From Spirometra erinaceieuropaei (lineage: Eukaryota; Platyhelminthes; Cestoda; Diphyllobothriidea; Diphyllobothriidae), in assembly GCA_902702965.1 (NCBI GenBank), contig CACRXP010000001.1, positions 5,368,881 through 5,432,880 on the forward strand: a stretch of DNA of 64,000 nucleotides. The letters run 5' to 3'. Under the pieces are notes generated by a model. That model made no database searches. It had not been told where the DNA came from and worked only from the letters and a program-made list of their open reading frames with translations. Shown here in pieces: positions 22,601 through 36,100 of the stretch. The stretch's first letter is position 1. Every line of letters begins with the position of its first letter. Position numbers and translations under genes: made by a program.

Positions 22601-24560
22601 TGACAGCTCATGCGATGCATCTGAATTTTCTGGACGAAGAACGCTGTGCACGATAACATACTCTCCATCCTGGATTACGGCATTTCGATATGTTCGAAAA
22701 AGGTTGTGGTGGTGTGTGACCCCTTCCCTTGAGATTGAGGATGCGAACCCAGGAACCTACTTTATGACTATAGTTCCTTTTGGATCGGGATTTCTGTCCA
22801 GTTATTTAGTGCCATAATTTTTTGATGAAGTTTTGACATTAGGAATAAGCATATTCTGATCAGCTATGCTAATTGCTTTAGTGCCAGCACCACTTCCTAG
22901 AATAAATAGATAACCCTTGCTGTGGACTTTGTAGATTTGTCTTTTTGTGGCCACAGCATCACCAGTATCCGGATTCCGTTAGAACGTTTGTCGAAAAGAA
23001 GGAGCTCCGATGTGGTTTGGACCTCATTTTTATGCAAACGTCTTCAATCTCTTCCTCTTTGCCTGTTCTAATTCGACGCAGTAGTCTCACCACAATTAAA
23101 TTAAGCATTCAGCCACAATGCAGCGCTTGGTTGTGTACTCTACAAGTTGCTGACCCCGTACGAAATGAGCGACAATGGCAAAATGCACTATTTCGACTTC
23201 CTATTCGAATGAAAGGAAGCCTCCCTGTTGCACCAAGCTCTGTGGGCGCGAAATCATTTTTCTTAACGTCGGCCGTGCTTAAGGAAGCTATATCGGCGTA
23301 GGTAATATACTTTCTGGAATTTCCGAAAAGACTGGTGTTTTTTCTCACTGAACAGTGGTCAGACCTGTTCAAAGAGGTCATTTTCTATTTAAAGTTATCT
23401 ACAGTCGTCTCCATTTTTGAAATTTCAAAAGCAAAATTACGCAATGTTACATCGATCGAAGTTACCAGGCTTTACCAGCCTTTGACAGTAAACGAAATAA
23501 TAGAGGGAAATCCACCTCTAAAGTCTTTTCCACAACATCAGAGGCTTAATCAGTTGCATTTTATTGCCATCCTGATGTCAGGCGATGGCGCAGGAACACC
23601 GGTTCTCGCCCGACCGTTTACGTGTGCGGTCTCAGGCCCCGCTCGCAGCAAAGATTTTGCCTAATTTTCAAATTCCGAGGGATAATCGGTTTGTGTGCTA
23701 TTTTTCGGCCGAAATGTCCGGAGCGTTGCTCGCTTGCCAGAAGATCAGTGGTTAGGATCCCATCAGTAACGTTTACCTTCTGTCTCTCATGAGTTGACGA
23801 TTAATGTTTGTAATCTCCATACCCTTATCAATTCCACAGGGCTATGTTTCATTTACAATTCTCAAATAAACAGGAGAAACCGCAGTAATCTTCTAAAATA
23901 AAAGAATGATGCGGAAAAAAATCTTTGGCATTCAAGATTATAAGAAACATCCAATGACTGAATCTTCGTTGCAACGCCTCTTTTCACTGTTGAGTGGAGA
24001 TTCAAGTAGCACGTCACCAGCGTGAATTTTGGAAGATGGTGAACGTTAAATCATGCACTTCCAGTGAGAATAGCCTACGGGACGTGGTACAATCCGAAGT
24101 ATGCGAACTTTCCTAAAGCTGCAGAATTGCTACGTCTCAGAGGACATCCCTAAAACTCGGAAGATATGCAATCCAACTAGAGAATATTTCAGAACGCGTC
24201 TTCCACATTAAGGTAGAGACCAGAAATCCGCAAACTGGAAGCACGTGAAGTCAGAAACCGATTTCGAATGTATGCGGAGAGTGAAGTTCTAAACATCCTG
24301 GGCAGTCGATTCGTAGCTAGAAGTGCACCGTCAGTGCATTCGTACTTGAAGGAACATTCCGTCTGATTGCTACTATAAAGTCGACATAGCCAGCAAAGAA
24401 CTTGTAGCGTTGATTTCGAGGGTTTGCGGATTATGGGATTTGCTCTTGTAAACAACTCAAAAACAAAGGACGAAAATACTGCGTTATGTTTTGTGTCCTG
24501 GCATATGGTTCGAAAAACCATTATGCATTGCATATTGTGGATCATTTAACTTCTGCTGCC
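22600..24560. other. Intergenic, nothing recognised
   Basis: ORFs of 90-118 codons exist on both strands (22,945-23,301; 24,189-24,545) without recognised domains. Confidence 0.4.
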
Positions 24561-24613
24561 AGATAGATAGATAGATAATTTTTATTAAAGACCCGTCGAG
24601 GTACCATCAAAGC

Positions 24614-25292
24614 AAGTTAGAATAATTGTCACTTTTTAATTTCCTGAGAAATTTTGTGCGAAGTAGGAGTAGATCAGTATATTCAAGGTCTATAGGCACA
24701 GACCGAGAATTTTATACATGAATATTTGGGCCAAAGTCCATCAGCCACAGCGGGTAACCGCGTAATATTCATTAACTGCCTACAGGCAGCTAGTAGTATA
24801 ATCTAGGGTAAGGTGACACCATACTAACAGCACAGGTACTAGCCAAAAGCCCATACACGCGTGTTTCGCCGATGTTTTGCCGCTGCATGGCGCAGCTGCG
24901 AGGGGTTCGGCTCGTCAGTGGGTCCCCCAGCATTCCCCGTGTGTTTTCTGGTAGATACTCCAATTTAGAAATTGTCACTTTTTAATTTCCTGAGAAATTT
25001 TGTGCGAAGTAGGAGTAGATCAGTATATTCAAGGTCTGTAGGCACAGACCGAGAATTTTATACATGAATATTTGGGCCAAAGTCCATCAGCCACAGCGGG
25101 TAACCGCGCAATATTCATAAATTGGAGTATCTACCAGAAAACACACGGGGAATGCTGGGGGACCCACTGACGAGCCGAACCCCTCGCAGCTGCGCCATGC
25201 AGCTGCAAAACATCGGCGAAACACGCGTGTATGGGCTTTTGGCTAGTACCTGTGCTGTTAGTATGGTGTCACCTTACCCTAAGTTAGAATAA
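24614..25292. repeat. Composite repeat: 148-bp direct repeat plus 164-bp inverted repeat, 12-bp flanking duplication
   Basis: Direct repeat D: 24,626-24,773 and about 24,972-25,118, with two differences seen. Inverted arms I: 24,804-24,967 and 25,118-25,281, with one clear mismatch seen (C versus A in GTTTTGC[C/A]GCTGC). The second D copy is the loop between the arms. AAGTTAGAATAA occurs at 24,614-24,625 and 25,281-25,292, a candidate 12-bp target-site duplication. Near identity of the arms implies a recent origin. No ORF is present. Confidence 0.88.
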
Positions 25293-25950
25293 ATTTACAT
25301 GCGAGTTTCAGACGAGGTAGGCAGAATCCTCACAAAATGCAATTTAGAGTTTCTGAAGTAGTAGTCCATTGAGAAACATGACTAGTGAGGGGTCAAAAAA
25401 AACTCCATACAAAAAGTTAAAAATGTGTGGATTAATTTTATCGGAGAAACAAACCGCTCAATAAAAATAATGACAGAAAAAAGCGGGCAGGACTGGCCTG
25501 CAGGTGGCGGTATATAAAGGATTGTTGTCGGTCATCGTCGGGGTAGCAATAAATGTCAGCCTTGAGGGGTACATATGCGGGTCCGACAGGACTGGCCTGC
25601 GTGCGGTATTGTAAACGGGATTCACAACTGACATAGTCTGGGCCGGATTGCTACGCCGCATGAGACTATTCGCGTCAAAGAGGCCAGACGAGAGGAACCC
25701 AGATGCGATCGGCCACAGCACGCTTCCAGCTCAGCCGAGCAGTGGGGAAGGGAGGTACGACCAAACTACTAGTAGACGGTGAATACTGAGGGTTCCACCG
25801 TGAGTGTCGACAGACCGCACGAGGTCGAAATGCGGGAGATGACATCAAACACCGCGAAAATTGTCACTATCTGGGGGAGTGATAGCAGTGGATTTAAAAA
25901 CCAATTAAAAACAGGGGTTTCTAATGATATAATTAAGAGTTACCACTTAA
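25293..25950. other. Intergenic, nothing recognised
   Basis: A short stretch between the composite repeat and the 3' end of the antisense LINE. Confidence 0.4.
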
Positions 25951-25957
25951 TCTACCA

Positions 25958-28900
25958 CTAAATCCCAGGAGGACCCTTCTCGAAGTCAAGAATCTGAGTA
26001 TTCGGGAATGAGACCGTTAACAGTGCGTTTATGCTTTCCGGTGTAAGATTTATGCGTAATTTCGACTTGAATACCAGTAAATTAGGTGATAATCTAATTT
26101 CAGGCGGAAGATTATTCCAAAGGAAGGCACATTTGGAAGCGAAGAAGAGGGAGAGCTTAGATGTAGTACAAAGAGGCGACGGAATCACCATGCAGGAGTT
26201 GCGCGTGGCACAAGACCGATCTCTCGGAGTGAGAGTGTCAATGAGCGGAAGACTGGAGCTAGAGTTGATGCTAAAAAGGAAGCAAAGGCCAGCTTCGAGT
26301 CTTCTAACCCACAAAAACTTAATTTTCGCCAGATGTCATCTTTGAGTATCAGAAATACCGGACGAAGCTTCAGAGAACAGTTTCCGGGTGAAAAACCTCC
26401 GAATATTTTTGATTTTATTACGGTCGCAGGAGTTCATTAAACCGAAGAAAGGACGGCAGTATTCGAGGACTGGAAGAACAAACAGTTGATAAATTCTTAG
26501 CTTCATTTCCGGAAGGAAAAATATATGCGATATGAATCCACATATCTGCGCGGCTTTGGCAGAGATTCTATCTGCGATAGGTGATAAAGCAAGCTTATTT
26601 ATAAAACTTAGACCTAGCTCCTTTATAGTGAGGCCTTCTGAGAGTGGGTTATTCTGAAAAAGTATGCGACGAGGAAGTTTGGCAGGACCAAAAGATATGA
26701 AACTACACTTGGATGATGAAAACTCCATCTGCCATGTCTAACCCCATCTGCTTAAGCGTACTAAATCAGAATTACTAAATGATGTCTATGGGGCACCTTG
26801 TTAAAGGGTTTGCTAAGATCAAAGTAAATAACTACCACTGACTGCCGCTCATTACGAAGAGAAGTGATTAGATTAAGAAAAGCCAAGTGACATGTTTCGC
26901 AGGATCGTTCAGGTAAAAATCCATGCTGACTAGAGCTCAGAAGCCGATTAGCTAGACAGAAGTCAAGAATTTCATTGAAAATAATCCTTTCAAGAAGTTT
27001 TGTTAGAGACGGCGTTTTGTGCACGCCCCGATAGTTATTAACATCGAACCGAGATCCTGACTTGAAGACGGGAATGATAATTGACGTTTTCCATGTTTCA
27101 AGAAAGAATCCTTTTGAAATATAAACAGAGAATAAATGACTCAGTAATATGGGAAGGAATCCCGTCCGTTCCTGATCAGTGTGAGTATTTTAAACGGCTT
27201 ATGTGCTTCTTAATAAGATCTGATGAGACATCAATTTTACTAAGTGTCCTATCTGAAAGTGATCGAAAGAAAGGGACCGGATCGGAATCGGTAGCAAGGT
27301 GTTCTGCAAAGAAAGCACTAAACAACTCCGCCTTGTCATTGTCATCGCTTAGAAAGACTTTGTTATCATTTAGCAGGGGTGGAAGTTCGTGATCACGCTT
27401 AGAGGAGGACCGATGACGGAAGATGTTAGCGACGGATTTGCCAGGGTTCGAACCACTGAGAGAAATTGATTCTCTTTGCCTGTCGCGCGCTTGGCGCATC
27501 CTTGAGGCCATCTCAAAAATCTCTGTGATTCTAAGATGAACTGATAAGGAACTAGTGAATGGGTCACGCAGCTGTCGCCTCAAATTTTTAGTCTGTTCTG
27601 AAGAAAATGAGGAACATGGGAATCTGAATAATTAGGCTTGAGATATCTACGCGGCACAAACTCTAGAATGTCCTTGGAAACATTGGACATGACATCACAA
27701 AAAATGGTTGCATCGTGACAAGTGAGGAAGCCACACCAATCCAAAGATCTAATATATTTATTAAGTCGTTATCTCCGCAGTCATAGTTCATGTAAATCCG
27801 AAGGACACTGGTCTTTTTTGAAATGGCGAGCGGTAAGCAACAATGAATTAATACGTGGTCACTGTCAAAGAGGTCCTTTTTTAAAGCAACAGAAAGAGAA
27901 GCAATGTCGTTCGTAAAGATAAGATCTAAAATGTGATTCTCCCTTGTTGGAGAGCGCACCAATTGGGACCAATTGGAAAAATTGACAATATCTTGAAAGG
28001 GCTGGAATCTTGGTGGACAGCTATTAGAAACCCAGTCTATTTCAGGAAGGTTAAAATCCCCAGTGATTATTTTAACATAGAAAGCAGCTTCCGAAATTAA
28101 TTTAAAGATTTCACAGAGTTCTGAATCATCACTGGCTAAAGAATTTGGGGGATTGTAGATACAGCCAGTAATTGCCTTTCTTTGCGGCGAGAGAATAACA
28201 GATGCAAAGCAGAAGTTTCCCGTGAATGAGAAAAAATCTAAGTACTAGGGAAAGTGCTTTATGTAGGATTTAAGATAAAGAAGACAACCACCCCCACGCC
28301 TAGTCTTGCAGTCTTGGCGGTGAAAATCGAAGTCATCTATGAGAAGGGCAGAGTCAGGAATTAGAGTATGGGTCCAAGATTCTGTTACACATATAATATC
28401 AGGCGTCATTTCCAGAGCAATGGCTTTGATTTGGGCCATCTTGTTTATAACTGACCTGGCATTCAATAATATAATATCTAATGTGTTTCGAACGGCAATG
28501 CTATTTTCGACGGTATTTAAAAAACTGGAGGCGGATATGTAAGCAGTGAGTTAATGATGCTTTGAGAATAAGTACCAGTTAGTGCAGAGTTATTGACGTA
28601 CTGGCAGTCAGCAGGAGACGGCTGAGTATGAGTCCTAAACAATGTGGGGATATAGTTTTCAAACATTGGAATGCTAGGGCAGTTAGAACATGGATGGACT
28701 TGTTGGTAGTTAAATTGTGGGGGAAGGGGAGGAGGAGGGAGCCTAGAAGGAAAGTAGGGGCTAGTGGGTGAGGGTAGGCCGCTAAAACATCTCCCGGAAC
28801 TATAATCTAGCTTATTGGACATAACCACGAGGTCAGACCTGAGTGGCCACGCGTGGGAACGGGGTGGATTCGATGTAAGTTTATTAACTAAATCATTAGT

Positions 28901-29860
28901 CTGAGTGCTGGGAGTCGGTTGCGCTTCAAGGACTGGCTAATCTTTACTGTTAAGATAATGCTCCCTTGTAAGTTTGGGAACTGCATTTGAACAATCCTTG
29001 CTTCGTGGGGGAATGTTATTGAGGCTAGTTTCAACTGTCTCTGTGATAATGTGATCAGTCGAAGAGCAGATAGAACTGGGGCGGCTGTAGATAGCGGGGA
29101 GATTTGGTCGACACCAGATGGGGAAACTGCTTTAGAGGTAAAAGGCATATGAGTAGAATTCGGGGGTGGCTTTACGTTTGTTAATGGGGGAGAAACTCTT
29201 CGTTGCAGTGGAATTTGATCTCGACTAAGAAAACGTTTATTTCCCCTGAGATATTGAGTCGAGCGCTCCAAATGGGAGAAAATAAAGTCCACTTCGATCG
29301 ACGAAAAGAGTTTGAAAGAATTGGTGGATTCTTGCTCCTAGATGAAAGCCTTTTAGCTTACGCGACCCTTAAGTTGAAGCCGCATAAATAGAGGAAATAA
29401 AAAGCGATATCTTTTGGCTGCTTACTCTTAGGAACGTTTTTTAATACAAAATTGAAACCTTGTTTGTGCCTGTCTTCGGTCTCAGTATTAACCAGGTTAA
29501 TCAGAGGCATGAGCGTCTCACACTGCTGAGACGAAAGCGTTGGCAACTTTCCGTCAAGAAGGGCACCAAGAACAGGGAAAATTGATCCGTAACGAGACAT
29601 AAAATTATTAAAATCATCAAGCGCCCCTAGATCAATTTTTTCATATAAACAATGCGTTTCAGTGGAAGTTTAGTTTCCTTCAGAGTTCGACGGCAAGCAC
29701 GATCGATAAGCACTAAGCCAATTAAGAGACGACCATTAATGTCAATATGAAGAAATAAGACATCAAAATCTGCATGTAACAATGCAAAGTTTAGCATTTT
29801 TCTGTGCCGAGGATAATTATCTGAGCCCAAGTAGTCTAGGAGATCCTAGACCGGTTTAGA
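25958..29860 (-). mobile_element. LINE copy 1, about 3.9 kb, ORF1-endonuclease-RT, decayed
   Basis: Read on the - strand: ORF1 fragments (29,830-28,520, with EDRHKQGFNFVLKNVPK), an EEP endonuclease (28,466-27,660: NARSVINKMAQIK, ICVTESWTHTLIPDS, RENHILDLIFTN, DSDHVLIHCCL), RT (27,583-26,340: KLLERIIFNEILDF, SQHGFLPERSCETCH, YFDLSKPFNKVPH) and a C-terminus (26,314-25,958). The whole is CR1/Jockey-like; exact clade not assigned. Stops and frameshifts break every ORF. It lies antisense just upstream of KDM7 exon 30,068. Confidence 0.85.
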
Positions 29861-30067
29861 TCCCTCATCGCTATTGCCATCGATAAGCACCACATTCTCT
29901 GATATCTTATAGAAAATTTTAGTTCCTACAGGCTCTCGCAGAATATTGTGCAATGCATTTACCCCATATTTACGCGGTCAACTGAGAACACTCGTCATTT
30001 CCAACTTTAGCACCTTCGCCACCAAAATAATGTGAAACTAATAATGCTGCTTTTTTTATTGTCGCAG

Positions 30068-30170
30068 CTGTGCCAATTTGGGCACAATATTCACAGCAAA
30101 ATGGTGAAATGGGATTAGCAGCCGGGTCCGTTGAGTTTATTGACAAACTCCTCCAAACTCCTTTTTTAAG
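30068..30170 (+). CDS. KDM7-like exon: linker before JmjC
   Basis: Acceptor TTGTCGCAG, donor AAG/GTAATT. Enters phase 1 and leaves phase 2, with one open frame (VPIWAQYSQQNGEM...AGSVEFIDKLLQTPF). It aligns with the linker between the PHD finger and JmjC domain in PHF8-type proteins. An upstream exon leaving phase 1 is required but was not identified. Confidence 0.72.
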
Positions 30171-33100
30171 GTAATTTTCCTTTTTTTGCGAACATTGTTC
30201 TATTCATATTTCGTTGTTTGGATAGCCTTTTATCATAACATTTTTCGGTTATTGCTTTAGCAATTGTATTCAGTCGACTCATACATGTATATTGCATCGA
30301 ATATATGCATTTTATTGCTATAACAGCAAGAACATCAATAAGTTCCATTTTCTCCTCTATGGTATTAGTTATGTAATGTTGTTAATTGTCGATCGACGAT
30401 TAACAACATTACATAACTAATGAAGATATATCGATATATATTCATTACCATTTGAAATCTGGGATGATGAAGAAAATGAAGACGCTACATCTAGCACTAT
30501 TCCAAAAATGTTTGGGACTGCCGATTTCACATATATCTTGGATTCCGAATTTTTTTGCTGGAACTCTTTGACGGTCGAGCATTGTTTCTTGGCTCCTAAG
30601 ACCTGGTTTAAAAAAACTCGACTCTGTTGACTCCTTGTCTTCTGATTGAATATCTTTCTGTTGCGGCTTTAGTTGCGAGGTCTTGAGTGAAATACCTGCA
30701 CCCGACGGAACCTTTCACTTGACTGTCTTCTACTCTTTAAGGCTTGTCTTCTGACTTATAAAGTAGCGTTTCTTAAGCACAATGCCCCTTTATTTACCCG
30801 CACTATTTGAACAAAAATTAGCTGGTGACTTTTTGCCTAGTTTGATCTTTCTTGCAAGATCTTTTCACGTGTCCATCGTCATGTAAGCCATGAATCGCTA
30901 TTCATATGATAGGTTTCGTACACCAGAAAAGGGCTTTTGCCAGCACGTTAGTGATTGTCATCAAACAGTGATGCCAGACGCAGGAAAACTTCTAAGAGCC
31001 AGTCCTCATGTAAAATTCACGCTACCCAGGCACATCTTGCGGCTCACTACATGATTTTAAGTCTACCCTTTTGCTATCAAGGGAATTTTCTGAAGTATGT
31101 AGTAAAGTAAGAAGTGAGGGCGTGCCTCCTTGCCATAAAACTCTTACTCCTTTTCAATAGCTACAACTACGTCGTCAAGCAGTTTATTTGTCACTGTGAC
31201 GGAGGTTCCCATTTTTTTATTGCACTCTACATCCATGGTTATCTTGGTTTTACTGCCGTCCTTTGTTTTTTTTGATGGTTCCTGCCCTTCTAGGATTCTG
31301 TTTTAGAATCTTAGTAACGACGTCTCAAGCCCCATGTCCTAGTGTCCTTAATGACTGTGGGATGATTGCTCCGCCCGTTTTTTTTCTAACTGAATCTTGC
31401 TTTCCTTAGTTCACTCACGTTTTAGATGAAGAACGAGTGAGTTTAGGCCAGTTGATTCCTCCAGTATAACGAGTGTAGTGCTTGCTCTCGGCCTCTAAAA
31501 GCTTACGAATCAAAGTTACTGGCGTTGTCATTCTACCCAAATTCGTAAATTTGGCAGACTACCTTTGAAATGTAAGAAAAACAAAAGACAACGGAACTGT
31601 CAGCAAGAACGATTATTTTAAAATATCGGTGACTGAGTAGAAAATCGTCTGTAATACGTTAGCTACAGTCAATGACGTATCTTGTGAAATGCTGGCCGAA
31701 ATTCCGAAATGCGTATTCGATTAGCACGGATAACCTAAGTGGGCTTAAAATTTTGGATTATCCTGAGGCATACTGATGTTATGTCTCAGACGCGCTAGGA
31801 TGTCCACTTCTTAATGCACTTCTCGGCTGCTCGCAATGGCTGCACTCAATATAAAATAGCTACATAAGTAGTAGCAATTTTTTTCTATCGATTTAGACGC
31901 CCTGATATATATCTGATTCTACTAGCAACATATATATGTATATATTTTGTAGAAAAAATGCACGAAAATATTCCTTCCTGCACTCATTTGGTAACAAATC
32001 GTGTCTTCTTTAAGTGCTACACTCGAAGAAAGGGTGTCTTGGTTTTTAAATAGTTTCTTATTATGGAATTTTTGAGGGCTGTGCAGTGCCCATCTAAGTA
32101 GCATGTTATCTTTCCGTTTAATAATACTCCTCGGGAGATATACATCATAGCCCATATCCATTGAGAAATTTCATGATCCCTTTCCGGTGTCTACGTAGTG
32201 GCATAGAGGAATGAATATCTTTCCTACCACTGAAAGTATACAGTTAGTGGACTGAAAACCCTAAACGCAACTGCAATGACAGATTGAGCTCAAAATAATT
32301 GAAAAATCTTCCTTAAAAACCGAAAGCCATCTTTTCTTCTAGCATAAAATCTAAAGAAGACATGAGTTTCTGCCAAATTAGCGTAAGAAGGAATACCTCT
32401 GTGTGTTTTCTACAAAGTGTAAGGGAATTTATAAGGGCATCTAAATCGATAGAAAAATTGATACTTATTATGTATCTATTTCGTACTGAGTATAGGCATT
32501 GTAGTCATCTTTGTTCAACCCTGTTGGAAAACCAGCTACTTTTGGGACCGCTAATCTCCGCATGCTACCTCATCCATTTCTCGCTGCGATTAGCTTGGAC
32601 AAAGAAGGCCTCATATGATAGTCGAATTCTTGTATGCATGTTTCATTTGTTAGCGGACCAAATCCTGAAGGATAGCTATTTAGCTAGTCAGACTCGCATA
32701 CAGTTAGGGATTTCGTTTTTGTTGATACAGTCGCGCCGCCTTACGCTCGCGGTTTTGTGAGAATTCGACGACGTTTAAGGTTGTTTTTTGCAGATACTTG
32801 TGTTTTTCACCTGCTACTGCTTTTCTGTGATCTCCAGCCCACGACCCTTTGTGAACTATATGCGCGGCGAAGATGTGAATGGCTACAACTTGACTGCTAC
32901 TGGCTTCACAAAACCAACGTTGGTATCCGACAAAGAGGGCCTACGTATGAAGGTCCCTCCGCGCTCATTTTCCCTTCTTGACGTTGTCGAATTTTCAGGT
33001 ATGTTATCCTGCTTGAGACAGGGTTGTGTTGACTGTCTTGTCGTAAAACGACTGTTTCTTCTGTGCCATATAGATCCAAACATTCCCATCGATGTCATTG

Positions 33101-36100
33101 ATGTTGCTCTTCAATCCGACATGAAAATGCCGCTTGGCCAGTTTGTAGACCTGTTTCTGGCGCGTCCTCGCGAACGAATCCTAAACGTGCTCAGTTTTGA
33201 GTACTCTCAAACAAAGTGGGCTGCCACCTTTACCAATCTCTTACTCCTTCCCAAGTTTAGACTCGCCAGTTTGGTACGGCCTCCACATGTTGTGAAGGAG
33301 CTGAGTCTTGTTGACAACTGCTGGCCTGAGGATGATGACGGCCAACGAGACGACTACTCATCCTGTGATGCCGACTGTGTCTCCAGTTTACGCCCAAATG
33401 TACAAAAGTACTGTCTTATGAGTATGGGAGACTCCTACACGGATTTTCACATCGATTTCGGTGGATCCTCTGTTTGGTATCACATTCTGTGGGTAAGTGC
33501 CCGCCTATTTACCTTGGGTTGATTGTTACTGATTACTTTTCCTAGGGCGAAAAAATATTCTATGTTGCTCCACCGACTCGAGAAAACTTGGAGGCCTACT
33601 GGCGCTGGAATGGGATGGCTGATAATCGCTATGTCTACTTCCCGGACCTTTTACCGCTTCGTCGTGAGTCTTTCTACTGTGAACACTGTACTTTTTCATT
33701 TTTTCTTACTATAGTCACGCGCCGGGGGTTCTGTTTGTGTTCACAGTCGTAGGGTTTCTATAATTGTGTGGACCGCGTTTTTCCCAGGTGAGATTTTCTT
33801 TGGACTATTCCCAGCTCTAGGCGGTCGAACGGAAAAACGGACAGGGTAAGAACGGCCGACCTAAGTGTTGTTAGCTACAGTGCGTGACCTATCTCATGAA
33901 ATGTTGGCTGAAATTCTGAAATGTGTTTTCGATTAGGAAGGATTACTTGGTCGCGGTTGTGATTCTGATTACCTTAAGGCATACACTTATAACATTTTAG
34001 ACTCGGCAGAATGTCGGCTTTAAAATGCACTTTATTTCAATCTCCTGTAGAAAGCGTGCTCGGGAAGAAATGACTACTTAAGTAGCATGCATTTTCCTAT
34101 TGATTTTTGATGGTCTTGGAAATTCAAATATACTTTATAGAAACCACAAACAAAAATATGCTTTCTTTTAGTCAATCAATAGAGAATCACGTCTTCTTTA
34201 TATTTTATACTTAAGGAAGGAGTATAATTAGGTTTTAAAAAAGTTTCTAATTATGAGACTTTTTAAGACCGCGGTATGTCCATTCACATAGCATCGTACC
34301 TGGCCGTTTACCACTGCTCCTCATGAAATGTACAACATGGTCCGCATCCATTGCAAACTTTTATGGACCCTGTATGATATCTCTTTAATGATATAGAAAA
34401 ATATGTGGTTTCCTTTACGCAGAACGCATGCACCTTGTAGAGTGTAATCACTAAGCGCTAATGCAACGAATGATCAGGCTCCAAATTTTTCGGCAATTGG
34501 AAAACTTTTTAAAACCTAATTATACTCCTTCCTTAAGTATAAAATATAAAGAAGACGTGATTCTCTATTGATTGACTAAAAAAGCATATTTTTGTTTGTG
34601 GTTTCTATAAAATATATTTGAATTTCCAAGACCATCGAAAATTAATGGGGAAAATGCATGCTACTTAAGTAGTCATTTCTTCCCGAGCACGCTTTCTACA
34701 GGAGATTGAAAAGAAGTGCATTTTAAAGCCGACATTCTACCGAGTCTAAAATGTTATAAGTGTATGCCTTAAGGTAATCAGAATCACAACCGCGCCAAGT
34801 AATCCTTCCAAATCGAAAACGCATTTCAGAATTTCAGCCAACATTTCATGAGATAGGTTACGCACTGTATAAAACAAATTATTCGGGAATCCACTTGAGA
34901 ATTCGTTATGACACATTGATCTCTGCTCGCATTTATATGATTACAAGGTATTATTAAAAGATATCAGGTTTTTGTCAACTGTTCTATGAAGTTCATTCAA
35001 AACCTCACTTCAAGTCTGGCGATAAAAGCGCACAACCATCAGGTATGATACGATGCAGTCGCAAATGCCCCATGGCGACCTGGACCAACTGCAAACTTCA
35101 TAACTCGTTCCTAACGGCCATTACTGTCGCCCTCAGTGTGAGCGTCCTCGGTGACGCCCGATAGACGATAGACTTTTGACTCAATACTGTGAAATTCTAA
35201 ATTCTATCCCTACCCCAAAGCTCTGGTTTTGTACATGATTTCCTTATCCTTAACATTTCACGTCACGACTGTGCCACTGTCGTTGAGAGCTCGAGCTTAG
35301 TTACCGCTCTCCTAGTGTGGTGGGCAATTTTGATTTCTGCGTACAGGGCGTGAACTTGGCTGGATTTCACCACCTAGGCGACTGACCCGGGTCTTCCCGG
35401 CCCACTTAAGGTCAAAGTAACTAGTCAGTTACTTATACAAGCGAAGATGCAAGTTCCAGGAACTAGTTGATAAGAAGAAAAAGAAGAGGAAGAGGAGGAG
35501 GGAGAGGGAGAGCCCGAACTAGCGCAAATAGAGGAAGGGATGAATAACGCATGTACAATTCTAGTTCCGTTTGATAAGTTTTCGCGTCTTCGTTATGGAG
35601 TAGTACTGTTTGCCACCCTGAAAGCCAGAACACTCTGATGCTCTATCTTAGGTACACATGAATAGCGGAGCTCCGTTGTTTTAAACTTTCTTCTGTGTGC
35701 GCTACCTCACCATTTGTTACGATTTTCTTATTTGCACGACCAATTACCTAGAACTGGAGTATTTGTTCCATCTGGTCACTGTTCGCTAATGTCAGATGCA
35801 ATATTGAGTAAATCCCTTGTGGACTGTCCTTCAGAAACGGATAAAAGTGTTCCGGATGGCCGCCCCATGCCCCAGGTTGCACGTCTGCACATGAGAGCCG
35901 GCGAAACTATTCTTCTACCAGCGGGTTGGATCCACGCCGTTTACACGCCCTGTGACAGCCTCGTATTTGGTGGCAACTTTCTCACCCAATTGGCCATTCC
36001 ACTTCAGTTGAGGTAAGTGTATTCCCCCTGTCCCCCTCCCCCTTTGTGCTACTGGCGTAATGATCCGAGGTGGGAGGGGGGGGGGTTGTGATTTGAGAGA

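Noticed and set aside
24189..24545. 118-codon - strand frame
   Set aside because: No domain or repeat signature recognised and no splice signals supporting an exon.
32362..32760. 132-codon + strand frame before the JmjC exons
   Set aside because: It overlaps the degraded foldback element and has no homology to KDM7. The phase of the upstream exon requires the acceptor at 32,837.
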